A stretch of 64,000 nucleotides of DNA from Pseudarthrobacter siccitolerans (GCF_001046895.1 NZ_CAQI01000044.1:62001-126000), one strand, 5' to 3'. Positions 34,752-43,813 are shown, numbered from the stretch's first letter. Notes: generated by a model from the letters alone, not told the origin. A program made the numbers and translations.

Positions 34752-35676
34752 TTGCGTGAAAGTCCGCGAGTGTCTCGAGATGATGCTTGATTGACAATTT
34801 CTTTACGAAACCGAGGCCAGGGAAGTGCCTTCGGTCGTGAAGATCGCGGAACTCTTGCACCGCCGATGTGTTAAGAACCTTCGACCCCTCGCGGTCCACC
34901 TCCCGGATCAGCTTGTCGAGCGCCTGCGCAAACTTACCCGCTGGGTCGACGGGTGTGTCGTTCGAGTCGGAAACGAAGTGGTAGACGAACATGGCGTCGT
35001 CTTGATCAGGGTCAATAAACGTCAGATGGATCGCTACAGCATAAGCTGGGCCGCCGCCTTCGGCGTAATGGTCCCCAATAGTCAGGAAGTCTCCGTAGCC
35101 GTCACCGCCCAATTCATCGAAAGTGACGTGAAGGTCCGAAAAGCGATCGATGGGTCCATAATCCGCGTTCTTCTTGCGCTCGAATCCGTCTTCCACGAGA
35201 ATCCGTCTTCCGCCCTTGAACGGCCGCCTGTAAAGGGTGTTGCGAGCATCAAGGAACACGTGGGTGAAGTCCCCGGGGGGCAGGTTGGCGGCCAGACCCT
35301 TTCCATCCGTAAACCCTGCATGAACAAAGGTGAGGGACCGGTCTTCATAGGGAGCGATCTTCGCTAACGCCTCCTCCAAGCTCATCGCGCTGGTCAACAG
35401 GATGGCCGGCGTGATCGCGTCGTTGTCGCCATAATTCTCGCGAAGGTCGGCGGCGAGGTGATCACCCCCGTTCCTGTGGTCACCGTGTCGCGGATTAATT
35501 ATGACCGCAGCCGTAGCCCCCTGATCAACTAGCTCCTTGAGCGCTCGTTGGAGGCCGCTGAGTGTCTGACGAACAGGTTCAATTATCGGAGTAAAGCCTG
35601 CGTCTGCGATCACCTTCGCTGACTCGCGGATCGCCAGGAGCTCAAACTGCTTGCCACGGAAGAACGGGTAATACAT
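34744..35676 (-). CDS. sce7725-family protein (phage T4 beta-like fold suspected)
   Basis: 310 aa, MYYPFFRGKQFELLAIRESA ... This opening, with Y-P-x-x-R-x-K-x-x-E-L-x-A-I-R, is the family's hallmark. Such proteins occur next to sce7726 proteins and resemble the larger beta-family of phage and defence loci. A central DFTHVFLDARN and EDGFERKKNADYGP are conserved-looking, but no catalytic motif is evident. Middle gene of a tight operon (6-bp gap, then 8-bp overlap). Function unknown; a defence role is inferred from context. Confidence 0.78.
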   Translation of the reverse strand: MYYPFFRGKQFELLAIRESAKVIADAGFTPIIEPVRQTLSGLQRALKELVDQGATAAVIINPRHGDHRNGGDHLAADLRENYGDNDAITPAILLTSAMSLEEALAKIAPYEDRSLTFVHAGFTDGKGLAANLPPGDFTHVFLDARNTLYRRPFKGGRRILVEDGFERKKNADYGPIDRFSDLHVTFDELGGDGYGDFLTIGDHYAEGGGPAYAVAIHLTFIDPDQDDAMFVYHFVSDSNDTPVDPAGKFAQALDKLIREVDREGSKVLNTSAVQEFRDLHDRRHFPGLGFVKKLSIKHHLETLADFHANG

Positions 35677-35682
35677 CGGATC

Positions 35683-36573
35683 CTAACTCCAAGCTAATAC
35701 GGACGTGAGCGGTTGCCACGTCGCCGTGCTCAGGTTCCGAGTCGCGGCAGGGGATGGGACTGTCGACAGGACTGCTGCTGCGAGATGAACGGGAAGCAGC
35801 TTCACTGCCGGCTCGAGTCCGGCGCGTGAGCGCGTGGATTTGAGGACGCGAACCACACCCGAATGGACGCTTGCTGCTTCCAGCCCGCCGAAGATTTCAC
35901 GAAGCATGCCCCACCGTAGGGTGTTGGGGACATCTGGGCACGAGATGCGAAGAAGTGAAAGTACTTGAACTGCTTCGTCGACGCGAAGAGTCTCGAGTAG
36001 TGCCACCGGTGATGTACGTTCCGGTCGGTCCACAGCTTCGCGTACGGTTTGAAGCCGATAGCGCGACGAGAGGGCGAGAACACCGACATCTTTCGGAGCT
36101 ATCTGCAGGACAGTTTCCACCTGATTTGGACTCGTTACTACGTTGACCGACGCAAAAACAGAACGATAATCGGCGAGCTGTTGCGGTAATCGGCGAAAAG
36201 AGTCGCGTTCGGACTTAATCTCGTAAGCCGTGGCGGTGCCGTTGAGCACCACGACATCAGCCTTTGAGCGTCCGGCCCTAACCTCATTTAAAACCGTAGC
36301 CGTGCGCAGGCTATGCCTGCCCAAGACGACCTTCTGTGTGATCGCTGTCCGATACACGTAATCGTCACGGTTGCCCATCCTGCACAGCGTGGCGAATGCC
36401 AATTCAAAGGCGTCCGCGAGCGTCGCATCCCAGGGAAGGGCATCTGGCAGGCTTGTTTCCCGCAGCAATCGCGCGAGGAGTGGTGAGGTCCCGGACTTCC
36501 CGATCTCCCGCATCACGGCGGGCGAAAACATCCGAGATAACGCCGAAAGCTCCTGCTTAGTGGAGGTTCTCAT
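35683..36573 (-). CDS. sce7726-family protein, nuclease-like
   Basis: 296 aa from ATG 36,573, chosen for the strong GGGAGGGAAACT before it (the open frame extends to 36,660). Residues about 100-130 contain RSKADVVVLNGTATAYEIKSERDSFRRL as a motif pattern D-x-V-V-x(8)-Y-E-I-K: a PD-(D/E)xK-type active site with Asp, Glu and Lys. The rest is helical. First gene of the operon with sce7725 and RES; the set resembles a sensor/effector defence cassette. Confidence 0.78.
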   Translation of the reverse strand: MRTSTKQELSALSRMFSPAVMREIGKSGTSPLLARLLRETSLPDALPWDATLADAFELAFATLCRMGNRDDYVYRTAITQKVVLGRHSLRTATVLNEVRAGRSKADVVVLNGTATAYEIKSERDSFRRLPQQLADYRSVFASVNVVTSPNQVETVLQIAPKDVGVLALSSRYRLQTVREAVDRPERTSPVALLETLRVDEAVQVLSLLRISCPDVPNTLRWGMLREIFGGLEAASVHSGVVRVLKSTRSRAGLEPAVKLLPVHLAAAVLSTVPSPAATRNLSTATWQPLTSVLAWS

Positions 36574-36727
36574 AGTTTCCCTCCCTGCAAGTTGGTCCCC
36601 CGTCGAATCAATCATAGTCAGGAGAACCCTTGACGCGGACATCGACGGACCGCGGTTCACACAGGCAAAAAGCTTCGGTGGTTCGAATGGACTCGGCCCG
36701 CGGCTTCAGCGCTAGTAGCCACTAACG

Positions 36728-37232
36728 CTACCGCGTTGCGTAGAACGCCACAGCAGAGGAAGCCGCGACATTGAGCGAGTCCACGCCGTTCATCATCGGG
36801 ATAGTTACGCGCGCGTCGAGGGCCTGATCGGTTTCAGGCCTCAGTCCCTCACCCTCGGTGCCGAAGACCAGCGCGAGGTTCTGGTGGTCCTGCGCTACCA
36901 GCTCATCAAGGGTGATGGCACCTTCACCGAGCGACATACCGGCCACGAAATAGCCCGCTTCCTTGAGTACCTCAAGGTCCCCAGGCCACGATTCGATCCG
37001 GGTCCACGGGACCTGAAACACCGTGCCCATCGAGACGCGGATGGAACGTCGGTAGAGCGGGTCGGCGCACTGTGGCGAGACCAGGACAGCGTCGACGCCG
37101 ATGGCCGCGGCACTCCGGAAAATCGCCCCAACGTTCGTGTGATCTGTAAGGTTCTCAAGAACCGCGATCCGTGATCGTCCTCGTAGCTGAGCGGTTTCCT
37201 GCCCTTGTACTTTGGAACCGCTGACCTTGGTG
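36728..37232 (-). repeat. 505-bp direct repeat copy 1: replacement 3' end of the methyltransferase gene
   Basis: Identical in length to 51,439-51,943 and differing at 14 positions by my count (97.2 % identity). All differences are synonymous, since both encode the same residues from KVSGSKVQGQ to YATR. The repeat ends exactly at TTGGTG, beyond which the sequences diverge. Confidence 0.95.
37227..37232. other. Internal attachment site core (junction B)
   Basis: TTGGTG between the replacement 3' end of element 1 and the left end of element 2. This junction has the structure expected for a head-to-tail tandem of two elements. Confidence 0.75.
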
Positions 37233-37235
37233 AGT

Positions 37236-37251
37236 GTTGCAATCTGTTCGG
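37236..37251. repeat. Left-terminal conserved sequence, element 2
   Basis: GTTGCAATCTGTTCGG, 4 bases inside the core, matching element 1 at 14 of 16 positions. Confidence 0.7.
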
Positions 37252-37356
37252 GAGCGAGAGCCACTGTCGGCTGGCCGGCGGAGCGGTGGTGAGCCCGGAC
37301 GATGGGGCTCCACCGGAGGATTCCCCTGCGCAGACGGCCGGGTTTACTGTGGGTGC

Positions 37357-38742
37357 GTGCGCGGGCGCATCGAAGCCGACTATCTGGTGGTCGGCGCTGG
37401 GACAGCGGGGATGGTCTTCACCGACCGGATCCTCGCGCATTCGGATGCCACGGTTGCGATAGTCGATCGTCGGCACGCACCCGGCGGACACTGGCAGGAC
37501 GCATATCCGTTCGTTCGGCTGCACCAGCCCGCGAACCTCTACGGCGTCGAATCCGTGCCATTCGGAGCCGACAGGCGCGACGTCAGCGGCACGAACGCAG
37601 GCATGTACGAGCTGGCCGGCCCTAGCGAGGTCTGCGCGCATTTCGAAGAGGCGATGACGCGGGTCTTCCTGCCGACCGGTCGTGTAGTCTACCTGCCCGA
37701 ATGCGAGTTCGTTGACGAGGGGCGGGTTGTCTCCCGCCTGGACGGCCGCACCGTGCCCGTCACAGTGCGCCGTCGCGTGGTGGATGCCAAGTATCTTGAG
37801 GGCCGCATCCCCGCAACCTCCGCCCCGCCGTTCGCCGTGGCTGAGGGAGTCCGCTGCATCCCCACCGGTGGGCTCGCCCGACTCGCCCACCCGGCCGGAC
37901 GCTTCACCGTAATCGGAGCGGGAAAGACCGCCCTCGACACGTGTGTGTGGCTCCTCGAGCGGGGTGTGGATCCGGCCGACCTCACGTGGATCAAACCGCG
38001 CGAGGGATGGTGGCCGAATCGACGCTACCTGCAGCCGCACGACCAAGTCGTCGAGCAGTACCTCGCGAACGCTGCACAGATCGAGGCCATGGCCCAAGCG
38101 AAGACGGCTGACGATCTCTTCGCACGGCTCGACGAACAGGGAATCCTGCTGCGGGTCGATCCCTCCGTGCCACCCACGATGTTCCACGGTGCGATCGTCG
38201 GAGAAGCCGAGATCGCTCTCCTCCGGCAAATCGAGGATGTCGTCCGCCTCGGCCACGTGCGCACTGTCGAACGCGACCGCATCATCCTCGACGACGGTGT
38301 CATCCCCACGACACGCGACACGCTGCACCTCCACTGCGCGGCGTCGGGGCTCGTCCGGCCGCCACTTCGTCCGATCTTCGAACCTGGCCGCATCACGCTT
38401 CAACCGATGTTCTGGGGCACCGTCTCGTTCCAGTACGCGATGCTTGGCGTTGTCGAAGCCGAACTCCACGACGACGACCAGAAGAACAAGCTGTGCCGCC
38501 CGCTGCACCTCTGGGATCGGAATGTCGACTTCCTCATCGCTTACGCCGCGCTGATGGCGAACGCCCGGGCACGCGCCCAGCATCCGGCCGTGTCCGCCTG
38601 GTCGCGCACGAGCCGGCTGTATCCTTTCGCCGAGCTGGAGCGTTACGCCGACGACCCACGCATCCCCGAGGCTCGCGAGCGCAGCCGAGCCCATGCCGCC
38701 GGAGCGCTCTCCAACCTCCCCCGCCTCATCGCCTCGGCATGA
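37357..38742 (+). CDS. FAD/NAD(P)-binding oxidoreductase, cargo of element 2
   Basis: 461 aa from GTG 37,357. N-terminal dinucleotide fold DYLVVGAGTAGMVFTDRIL (GxGxxG), APGGHWQDAYPFVRLHQP (flavin-contact motif as in flavin-containing monooxygenases), and a second Rossmann motif RFTVIGAGKTALDTCVWLL for NAD(P)H. A conserved C-terminal region ends LPRLIASA. It reads like a flavoprotein monooxygenase or reductase of unknown substrate. First gene inside the left end of element 2; it is higher in GC than the other cargo. No link to defence is evident. Confidence 0.8.
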   Translation: MRGRIEADYLVVGAGTAGMVFTDRILAHSDATVAIVDRRHAPGGHWQDAYPFVRLHQPANLYGVESVPFGADRRDVSGTNAGMYELAGPSEVCAHFEEAMTRVFLPTGRVVYLPECEFVDEGRVVSRLDGRTVPVTVRRRVVDAKYLEGRIPATSAPPFAVAEGVRCIPTGGLARLAHPAGRFTVIGAGKTALDTCVWLLERGVDPADLTWIKPREGWWPNRRYLQPHDQVVEQYLANAAQIEAMAQAKTADDLFARLDEQGILLRVDPSVPPTMFHGAIVGEAEIALLRQIEDVVRLGHVRTVERDRIILDDGVIPTTRDTLHLHCAASGLVRPPLRPIFEPGRITLQPMFWGTVSFQYAMLGVVEAELHDDDQKNKLCRPLHLWDRNVDFLIAYAALMANARARAQHPAVSAWSRTSRLYPFAELERYADDPRIPEARERSRAHAAGALSNLPRLIASA

Positions 38743-39423
38743 CCCGGCCATCGTCAGGACTCATGCTGCGGGCTCGAGACAAGACCGGCGGCTGCGGCTT
38801 CATCCGTGATGGGCTGCATGGTCTTCCCGGCTCCCCGGGGTCCGCGCAGCGGTGTATTGGTGCGCTCATTTTCGAGGAGAAAAGATCCCTGCTAAATCAG
38901 CACAAACAGCCCTCTCCCACTGCGATTACCACATGTTCACTAACTGTCGAGTTCCGACAGCACACGCCGGCCAAACTCGGCGTCGAGGGTGCAGGAAAGA
39001 GTTGGTGGTGCATCCGCGTAGGTTCCTGGAACTGGAGGCTCGTCTCTGGTTCGCCGCCGCTCGGATTTCAGCCGGTGGTCACAGGAGGCTCGCGGGCAGA
39101 GCGCTCCGATGCCGTTACCTGGGGTTTTCCACATAGACCAAGATCCCCTACCGGCGGCCGGCCGGTGCTGTTGGACTGAAGCCATGCTCAGCTACGAAGA
39201 CATCATCCTGCTCGGAGAGCGACGGGTCCTCGTCATCCAGGAACACTAGGACGGCCGCTGCTGGTGTGGTCAGACTTGGGATTGACTAACGTTGATGGCT
39301 GCATGTTCGTGCTTCTGCGGCCGGACTACTTGCAAAAGACCGGATGAGGTAGCCCCCCGAGGCAACGTGCGACACCGCGCGAGGCTGCCGCATCAAGACT
39401 CTCCTCGACCGCCGACGACAGCG
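38743..39423. other. 680 bp without a supportable gene
   Basis: Between the oxidoreductase and the ApeA-like gene. Only short frames occur, among them one of 21 codons at 39,184-39,249 (MLSYEDIILLGERRVLVIQE...). One frame near 39,000-39,140 is rich in Arg and Ala but matches nothing I know. It is likely a decayed gene or mobile-element relic. Confidence 0.4.
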
Positions 39424-40908
39424 TTAGGAACCGGTTCCGGGTGCAAAGAACCATTCGCGCGCGCTCTTGGCTGTCGAGCGAAGCTGCGGGTGATCCCGTA
39501 CGATCTCGCGCTGCCGCTCGGCAGGCACACCGAGCTCATGCAGCAGGTTGAGGGTCACGATGGCGGTGGTCACGTCCACGATAGCGATCAGCTCGTCGAA
39601 GGAGTGCTTGGGAGTTCGGCCTTCATGCGCCAGGTCGTTCCGGGCTTGAGTGGTCCGTTGTGCCCACCTGTCCACACTCGGCATGAGCGTAGAGATTGCC
39701 TCCTGGTCGGGGCGCGCAGCGAGGGCGTGCAGCCGGTCCCGAAGCGTTGGATCGTTGCGGATGGCTCCCTTGAATCTCTCGCGGTGTTCGTCAGGCACGT
39801 GCTCAAGCATCGCTTCTCGCATCGGTTTGAACGCGTCCGCCGGGATCGGTCGCTCATCGATTCGGAGACCACGGTGCAGCACTTCGGCCGCGCCCACTGC
39901 TGTCAGGAGATTGTTCTCGATGTAGCGGGCAGGTGCGTAGCGGAGGCCCAAGATCATGTTGGTCGCGGCCTGTAGCCGCCCGTGCGCTTCAATCCAGCGG
40001 CGAAGGACTTCCTCGAACGGGATCGATGCGCACGTGAAGAAGACTCGGTGGTGGTCAACAACCTTGACATCGTGTTTACCGAGGGCTGTTGGCGAGTAGA
40101 GCACGTCGGCGTTGCGGGGTAATGCAGGGCGGTTGCCGCGCGGTTCAGCCTCGGTTTCTGCCACGTCCAGCCGAAGCCAAATTACGCCGGCGGCGCGGTG
40201 CATCGCGAGGGCGACCAGATCCTGTATCAGGGTGGCCGCTTTCAATGCGCTGCTCAACGAAAATGCTTCTGCGGGGGCGATTCGTGCGAATACGGTGTCG
40301 CGCATGCGCCCGACGGTACCGCCCTTACGTTGATCGAAGTACGGCAGTGTGTACCGGTGCGACAGACGGTACTCGGTTCCATCGACGACGACCGACTGGT
40401 CTTTCACCCGCTTCACTGAGATACTCCCGCTTCCGTCCGGTTTGCCGCCGGGAGTGCCGAGAAGAGCCGTGAACACCGACGAGGCCGACCAGAGGCCGAG
40501 GTCTTCGACCGACACCTCGGCCGCAGCGAACGCCTCGTCATCGTTACCACTGACAAGCGCCCCGATTATCGCGATCGTTGCTGCGACGGTCTGCTTGTCG
40601 GGGCTCTTGACTCTCGCAGCAATGGTCCGCGTCCCGCCATTCGGGATGCAGTCGAGCAGGGTGATCTCGCGCTGTTCGGCCGCACCGTGGATCACCTCCC
40701 ACGTCTGTTGCCCTTCGTGGACCGCGACAAGTCCTGGAGCGAGCGTTGTCATGAGGCGGTCTTCAAACGTACCGATCAGGGACAGCATTAGACCGTCCTC
40801 AGGCTCGTATCGAAGGAATCCGGGGACCCGGTAGTCCGGGTCCTCTGGCAGCCACCAGAGACCAGCCCACTCGGCAGACGCATCGAGGTTCAAAGGGTCA
40901 TTGGCCAT
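39424..40908 (-). CDS. ApeA-like HEPN-domain defence protein
   Basis: 494 aa from ATG 40,908 (AGGAAGCGCC upstream). The N-terminus AGLWWLPEDPDYRVPGFLRY ... LSLIGTFE matches the ApeA N-terminal domain pattern (G-x-W-W-L-P, then beta-rich). The C-terminal helical domain ends with QARNDLAHEG near residue 423, the R-x4-H HEPN motif of RNA-cutting toxins. ApeA proteins act alone as abortive-infection HEPN nucleases. There is no partner gene; flanking gaps of several hundred bases suggest its own promoter. Confidence 0.82.
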   Translation of the reverse strand: MANDPLNLDASAEWAGLWWLPEDPDYRVPGFLRYEPEDGLMLSLIGTFEDRLMTTLAPGLVAVHEGQQTWEVIHGAAEQREITLLDCIPNGGTRTIAARVKSPDKQTVAATIAIIGALVSGNDDEAFAAAEVSVEDLGLWSASSVFTALLGTPGGKPDGSGSISVKRVKDQSVVVDGTEYRLSHRYTLPYFDQRKGGTVGRMRDTVFARIAPAEAFSLSSALKAATLIQDLVALAMHRAAGVIWLRLDVAETEAEPRGNRPALPRNADVLYSPTALGKHDVKVVDHHRVFFTCASIPFEEVLRRWIEAHGRLQAATNMILGLRYAPARYIENNLLTAVGAAEVLHRGLRIDERPIPADAFKPMREAMLEHVPDEHRERFKGAIRNDPTLRDRLHALAARPDQEAISTLMPSVDRWAQRTTQARNDLAHEGRTPKHSFDELIAIVDVTTAIVTLNLLHELGVPAERQREIVRDHPQLRSTAKSAREWFFAPGTGS

Positions 40909-41070
40909 GGCGCTTCCTATCGCAGCTCGGAATAGAACAGGTGCGAAACGGCCCTGGGCCCGTCTGCAAGCGGGACTGGTCTAGATACTAATATCGGGCG
41001 CGCTCATGATTGGGAAAGGCGCGAGCGGCGCTGAACGATACCGGTGATTGAAAAGCCAGCCCTGAGCAGC

Positions 41071-42348
41071 CTAGCTCCGCAAAACCTCATCCTGCATTCC
41101 GCGGATCAGATCGGTTGTAACACCGGTCCAGCCGAATCGGAGAAGCAGGTCGCGGGATACTTCCGCTGCAGCATTCTTGATGTCATCTTCAATGAAGTCT
41201 GGCGCGAGTACGATACGCCGCTCCCACCGGTGTCCACCCATGCGGTACCTGCCATGGAAGCCGCTCCGCCGTGGATCCGCAACTACCAGCTCCCATCCTT
41301 GCGCTCCCTCTACCGCGAATTCCACCACGAGCGGCTCGGTCGATGTCGTGGCCTTCTGCAACCGAGCAGCGAACGCCATCGCCTCAAGAATGAACATGAC
41401 CGGGAACCACACGGGGAGATACGATCCCTCAGAACCAGTGTCCGCGTACCCGTCCCAATCGGGACCGTATCCATTGGGAAATGGGCGAATGTCCACGAAC
41501 TGCCCCGACTGATAAATCCCCCATGCCTCGGGATGCATGCTCGTTTGCGCCTCACCGACCCAGCGATCGCCGAACACAACGCTCTGGACGAACGGGAACG
41601 GCCAGCCACGAAAACGCACTGCGTTGCTCCCCACGAGGCCAGGGAGCCCTTCGTACGACAATCGCTCGGCGTGATAGACCTCCGGTCGGGTCGCAACCGA
41701 TATCTGAGGCAGACCCGCAACTCCCGACGCGACGGACTCCTGCAGGAAGGCTGCACGCTCGGCCATGAACTGATCGACGTCATTCTGGCCGATGGCCTCC
41801 ACCGCCAGTCCTGCGTGCCGGGCGGTGCGGAGAAACGTCTGGAGCTGCTTCTCAGTGGCGATTGCGAGCACTTCGCGCAACTCGTTCTGCGTGTTGCTTG
41901 CCGAGCTCTCCGGCTTCGCCATGGATCGCGTGTAGAGCTGTCCGCGGACGATCTTGCCGCTGAACTCCTTGGCGCTGAGAATCGGGATTTCGGCGAACTC
42001 TGCGACCTCGATCACGACGACCGATGCCCCGCTCGGGAGGTGCCTTTCCGCGAGCTGAAGTTGAAGCGGTGGATCCGCGTATGCGTTCACCTTCGCAACC
42101 ACGATGTCGTAGCTCAGCCATTCAGCCAGCTGAGTCTCGTCGAGCCCACCCTGGGCTCCCCCGGGATCCTTGTCCACTACCCCAATCACAAGGTGACCTC
42201 CGTCACGCTGGTTGGCCAGTGCTATGCAGGCTCTGGCCACCACCGCGACAAACTCGGACGAGGAAGTCGAGCCCGGACCCTTGAACTCGATGCTCCGCGA
42301 CTCGGTGCCGACCTCAATGAGCGCGGCAAGTTCGTCATCATTCAGCAT
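41071..42348 (-). CDS. AlbA_2 / Schlafen-like domain protein
   Basis: 425 aa from ATG 42,348 (GGGAG upstream). Residues 15-120 form the AlbA_2 domain: ESRSIEFKGPG at the start and ACIALANQRDGGHLVIGVVD, then a late SGKIVRGQLYTRSMAKPE matching the G-x-x-Y-x-R motif. The C-terminal 270 residues are of no known family (tryptophan-rich, GYGPDWDGYADTG). AlbA_2 proteins occur in many anti-phage and regulatory settings. Stand-alone gene. Confidence 0.82.
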   Translation of the reverse strand: MLNDDELAALIEVGTESRSIEFKGPGSTSSSEFVAVVARACIALANQRDGGHLVIGVVDKDPGGAQGGLDETQLAEWLSYDIVVAKVNAYADPPLQLQLAERHLPSGASVVVIEVAEFAEIPILSAKEFSGKIVRGQLYTRSMAKPESSASNTQNELREVLAIATEKQLQTFLRTARHAGLAVEAIGQNDVDQFMAERAAFLQESVASGVAGLPQISVATRPEVYHAERLSYEGLPGLVGSNAVRFRGWPFPFVQSVVFGDRWVGEAQTSMHPEAWGIYQSGQFVDIRPFPNGYGPDWDGYADTGSEGSYLPVWFPVMFILEAMAFAARLQKATTSTEPLVVEFAVEGAQGWELVVADPRRSGFHGRYRMGGHRWERRIVLAPDFIEDDIKNAAAEVSRDLLLRFGWTGVTTDLIRGMQDEVLRS

Positions 42349-42451
42349 GGGCTCATACTCCCATACGCCCCTCCCGACAGTTCTATCGATGGGAAGCGAT
42401 TTCTTGACCGGGGTCTACAGCCCTTAAGCCTCCGTAGATTACAGTCGGCTC

Positions 42452-43012
42452 ATGGATGCTGAGTTCTGGGTTGCCGTGGCCGCTGTCGCCATATCGGTAG
42501 TTGCGTTGATCCGCGGCGAGATTCACCAGCGCCGTGGAGGGCCTGAAACTGCCCGGCGACGTGCCGTGGATAGTGTCGTGGAAGCTTTAGGTGCCGTCGT
42601 GGCCCTCATCGAGCATGCTGACATCAAGATGCCGTCGAGCTCTGAGATTAGCGCTGCCATGCAGAACTTCGAGCGTGAATGCTTGCGGTGGGAACCCATG
42701 CTCCCTACCGGAGCAAGGCACGTCCGAGTCAGCGTGCGGCAAGCGATGGCCCATTGTTTTGGGCCTCCTGCATGCGGAGCCATCGACCCATCAGCTTCAG
42801 AAAAGCCGGTGCATCCTTTCGACAGATACTGGTGGGACATCGGCACGACTTACCTGGAACACGCAAGGAATTGCCTGGGTACGTGGCTGATAGACGATCG
42901 CCGCAACCGCCAGACGCGACTTTCTCCGTACTATCTCTGGCGGCGCGACGAAGACGACGCTGCCCGAGCTGGCTATTCTCAAAAGCCGGCAGTCGCACCC
43001 ATTGAAGACTGA
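42452..43012 (+). CDS. Membrane-anchored hypothetical protein
   Basis: 186 aa. One N-terminal transmembrane helix (FWVAVAAVAISVVALIRGE), then a soluble domain with LGAVVALIEHADIK, ECLRWEPMLPTGARHVRV and HPFDRYWWDIGTTY. No known family. It is divergent from the AlbA_2 gene by 103 bp. Possibly an effector or sensor at the membrane; function unknown. Confidence 0.6.
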   Translation: MDAEFWVAVAAVAISVVALIRGEIHQRRGGPETARRRAVDSVVEALGAVVALIEHADIKMPSSSEISAAMQNFERECLRWEPMLPTGARHVRVSVRQAMAHCFGPPACGAIDPSASEKPVHPFDRYWWDIGTTYLEHARNCLGTWLIDDRRNRQTRLSPYYLWRRDEDDAARAGYSQKPAVAPIED

Positions 43013-43209
43013 GTCGATCATTGGTTCTGGACATTCCTATGCGCCATGGACCGGCTCGGATGGGATATTCCATTGCCACAGCACCCTAAGCCACTCAGCG
43101 CTCTAAGCAGTAGGTACCGTAACCCAGGCAGTGTTGACCAAGGGCAGCCATCCCTGAATTTGCGGACGATTGCATACAGGAGCCCGGCCAGCATGTTGTG
43201 GTTTCGAGG

Positions 43210-43813
43210 TCAGTGGCTTGCTCGCAGTGTGAGCCTCCCCGAATCGTTGTGGTGTTGCATGCCGAAACGCGATCCAGCCGGCAGCCCGTACAGCAGCCAG
43301 TGGATGTCCCGGAGCACCGGGGCTGACGCCGCATAGTAATCATGGCCCAGGAACGAGACGTCGACATTTCCGGCGTCGACGAATGTCATCCGGTCAGGAA
43401 CCTCCGGAATACGCACGACGGGCTTGCCGCTTCCTACTCGTGCGGCATTGTGGAGGAGTTCAGAGACGCGCAAGGCACGGTCGCGTCGGGATGTATAAAT
43501 GGTGGTGCGCCGAGCGACGCCCGGTAGGACCGGCGCGACTTGAGCGAATATTTCTCTGAGACGTCCGGCGCAGCGAGGATCAGCTCGCCCAGTTCGAACG
43601 GGGCCATGCCGCTGTCGGCCGCCCTCACCACGGCCCGGAGCGCGGCCCTGCAGCCCATGCTGTGCGCCAGGACGTGGACTGGTCCGACATCCGGCAGGTC
43701 GTGCAGGGTGGTCAGGAAATCGTAGAGGGGACGTTCGGCGGCGATGATGGAGTCTTCATCAGCGTGATACGCGAGTTGGTGACCGCTTCCGCGGGAGGTC
43801 CACATCTTTGTGA
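43210..43813 (-). pseudogene. Frameshifted, N-terminally truncated DUF900-type alpha/beta hydrolase
   Basis: The 5' part reads MWTSRGSGHQLAYHADEDSI ... GPVHVLAHSMGCRAALRAV (nucleophile elbow HSMGC) and ELILAAPDVS. Near 43,550 the frame shifts and continues as APVLPGVARRTTIYTSRRD, SELLHNAARVG, GNVDVSFLGHDYY, LRDIHWLLYGLPAGSRF, the remaining DUF900 core including the catalytic His (GHDYY). The N-terminal 100 or so residues are missing or unrecognisable beyond 43,813. A dead serine hydrolase. Confidence 0.78.

Larger units (their letters stand above)
33528..37232. mobile_element. Accessory element 1, 3.7 kb, recombinase-less, inserted in a SPOUT methyltransferase gene
   Basis: Bounded by TTGGTG at both ends. 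It carries the RES/HEPN, sce7725 and sce7726 genes and, at its right end, a 505-bp replacement 3' end for the target gene. GC content is visibly lower than the flanks. No integrase, transposase, resolvase or mobilisation gene fits in the remaining space. Two independent junction signals (target-gene fragments and conserved left end) support the boundaries. Confidence 0.85.
36728..37264 (-). pseudogene. Displaced methyltransferase C-terminal half with a new in-frame start
   Basis: 178-aa frame: MALAPEQIATLT comes from the left end of element 2, then KVSGSKVQGQETAQ leads into a full SPOUT domain (NVGAIFRSAAAIG, LVFGTEGEGL, IPMMNGVDSLNVAASSAVAF). It lacks the N-terminal substrate-binding domain of TrmH/SpoU enzymes. 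It was probably the working 3' end of the gene before element 2 inserted; now it is separated. Whether the 178-aa product is made is unknown. The same sequence would form the attP of an excised circle. Confidence 0.75.

Noticed and set aside
38852..39180. Transposase fragment downstream of the FAD oxidoreductase
   Set aside because: One frame has an Arg/Leu-rich stretch (RRFLELEARLWFAAARIS) loosely like the start of some transposases, but there is no catalytic region and other frames are equally open.
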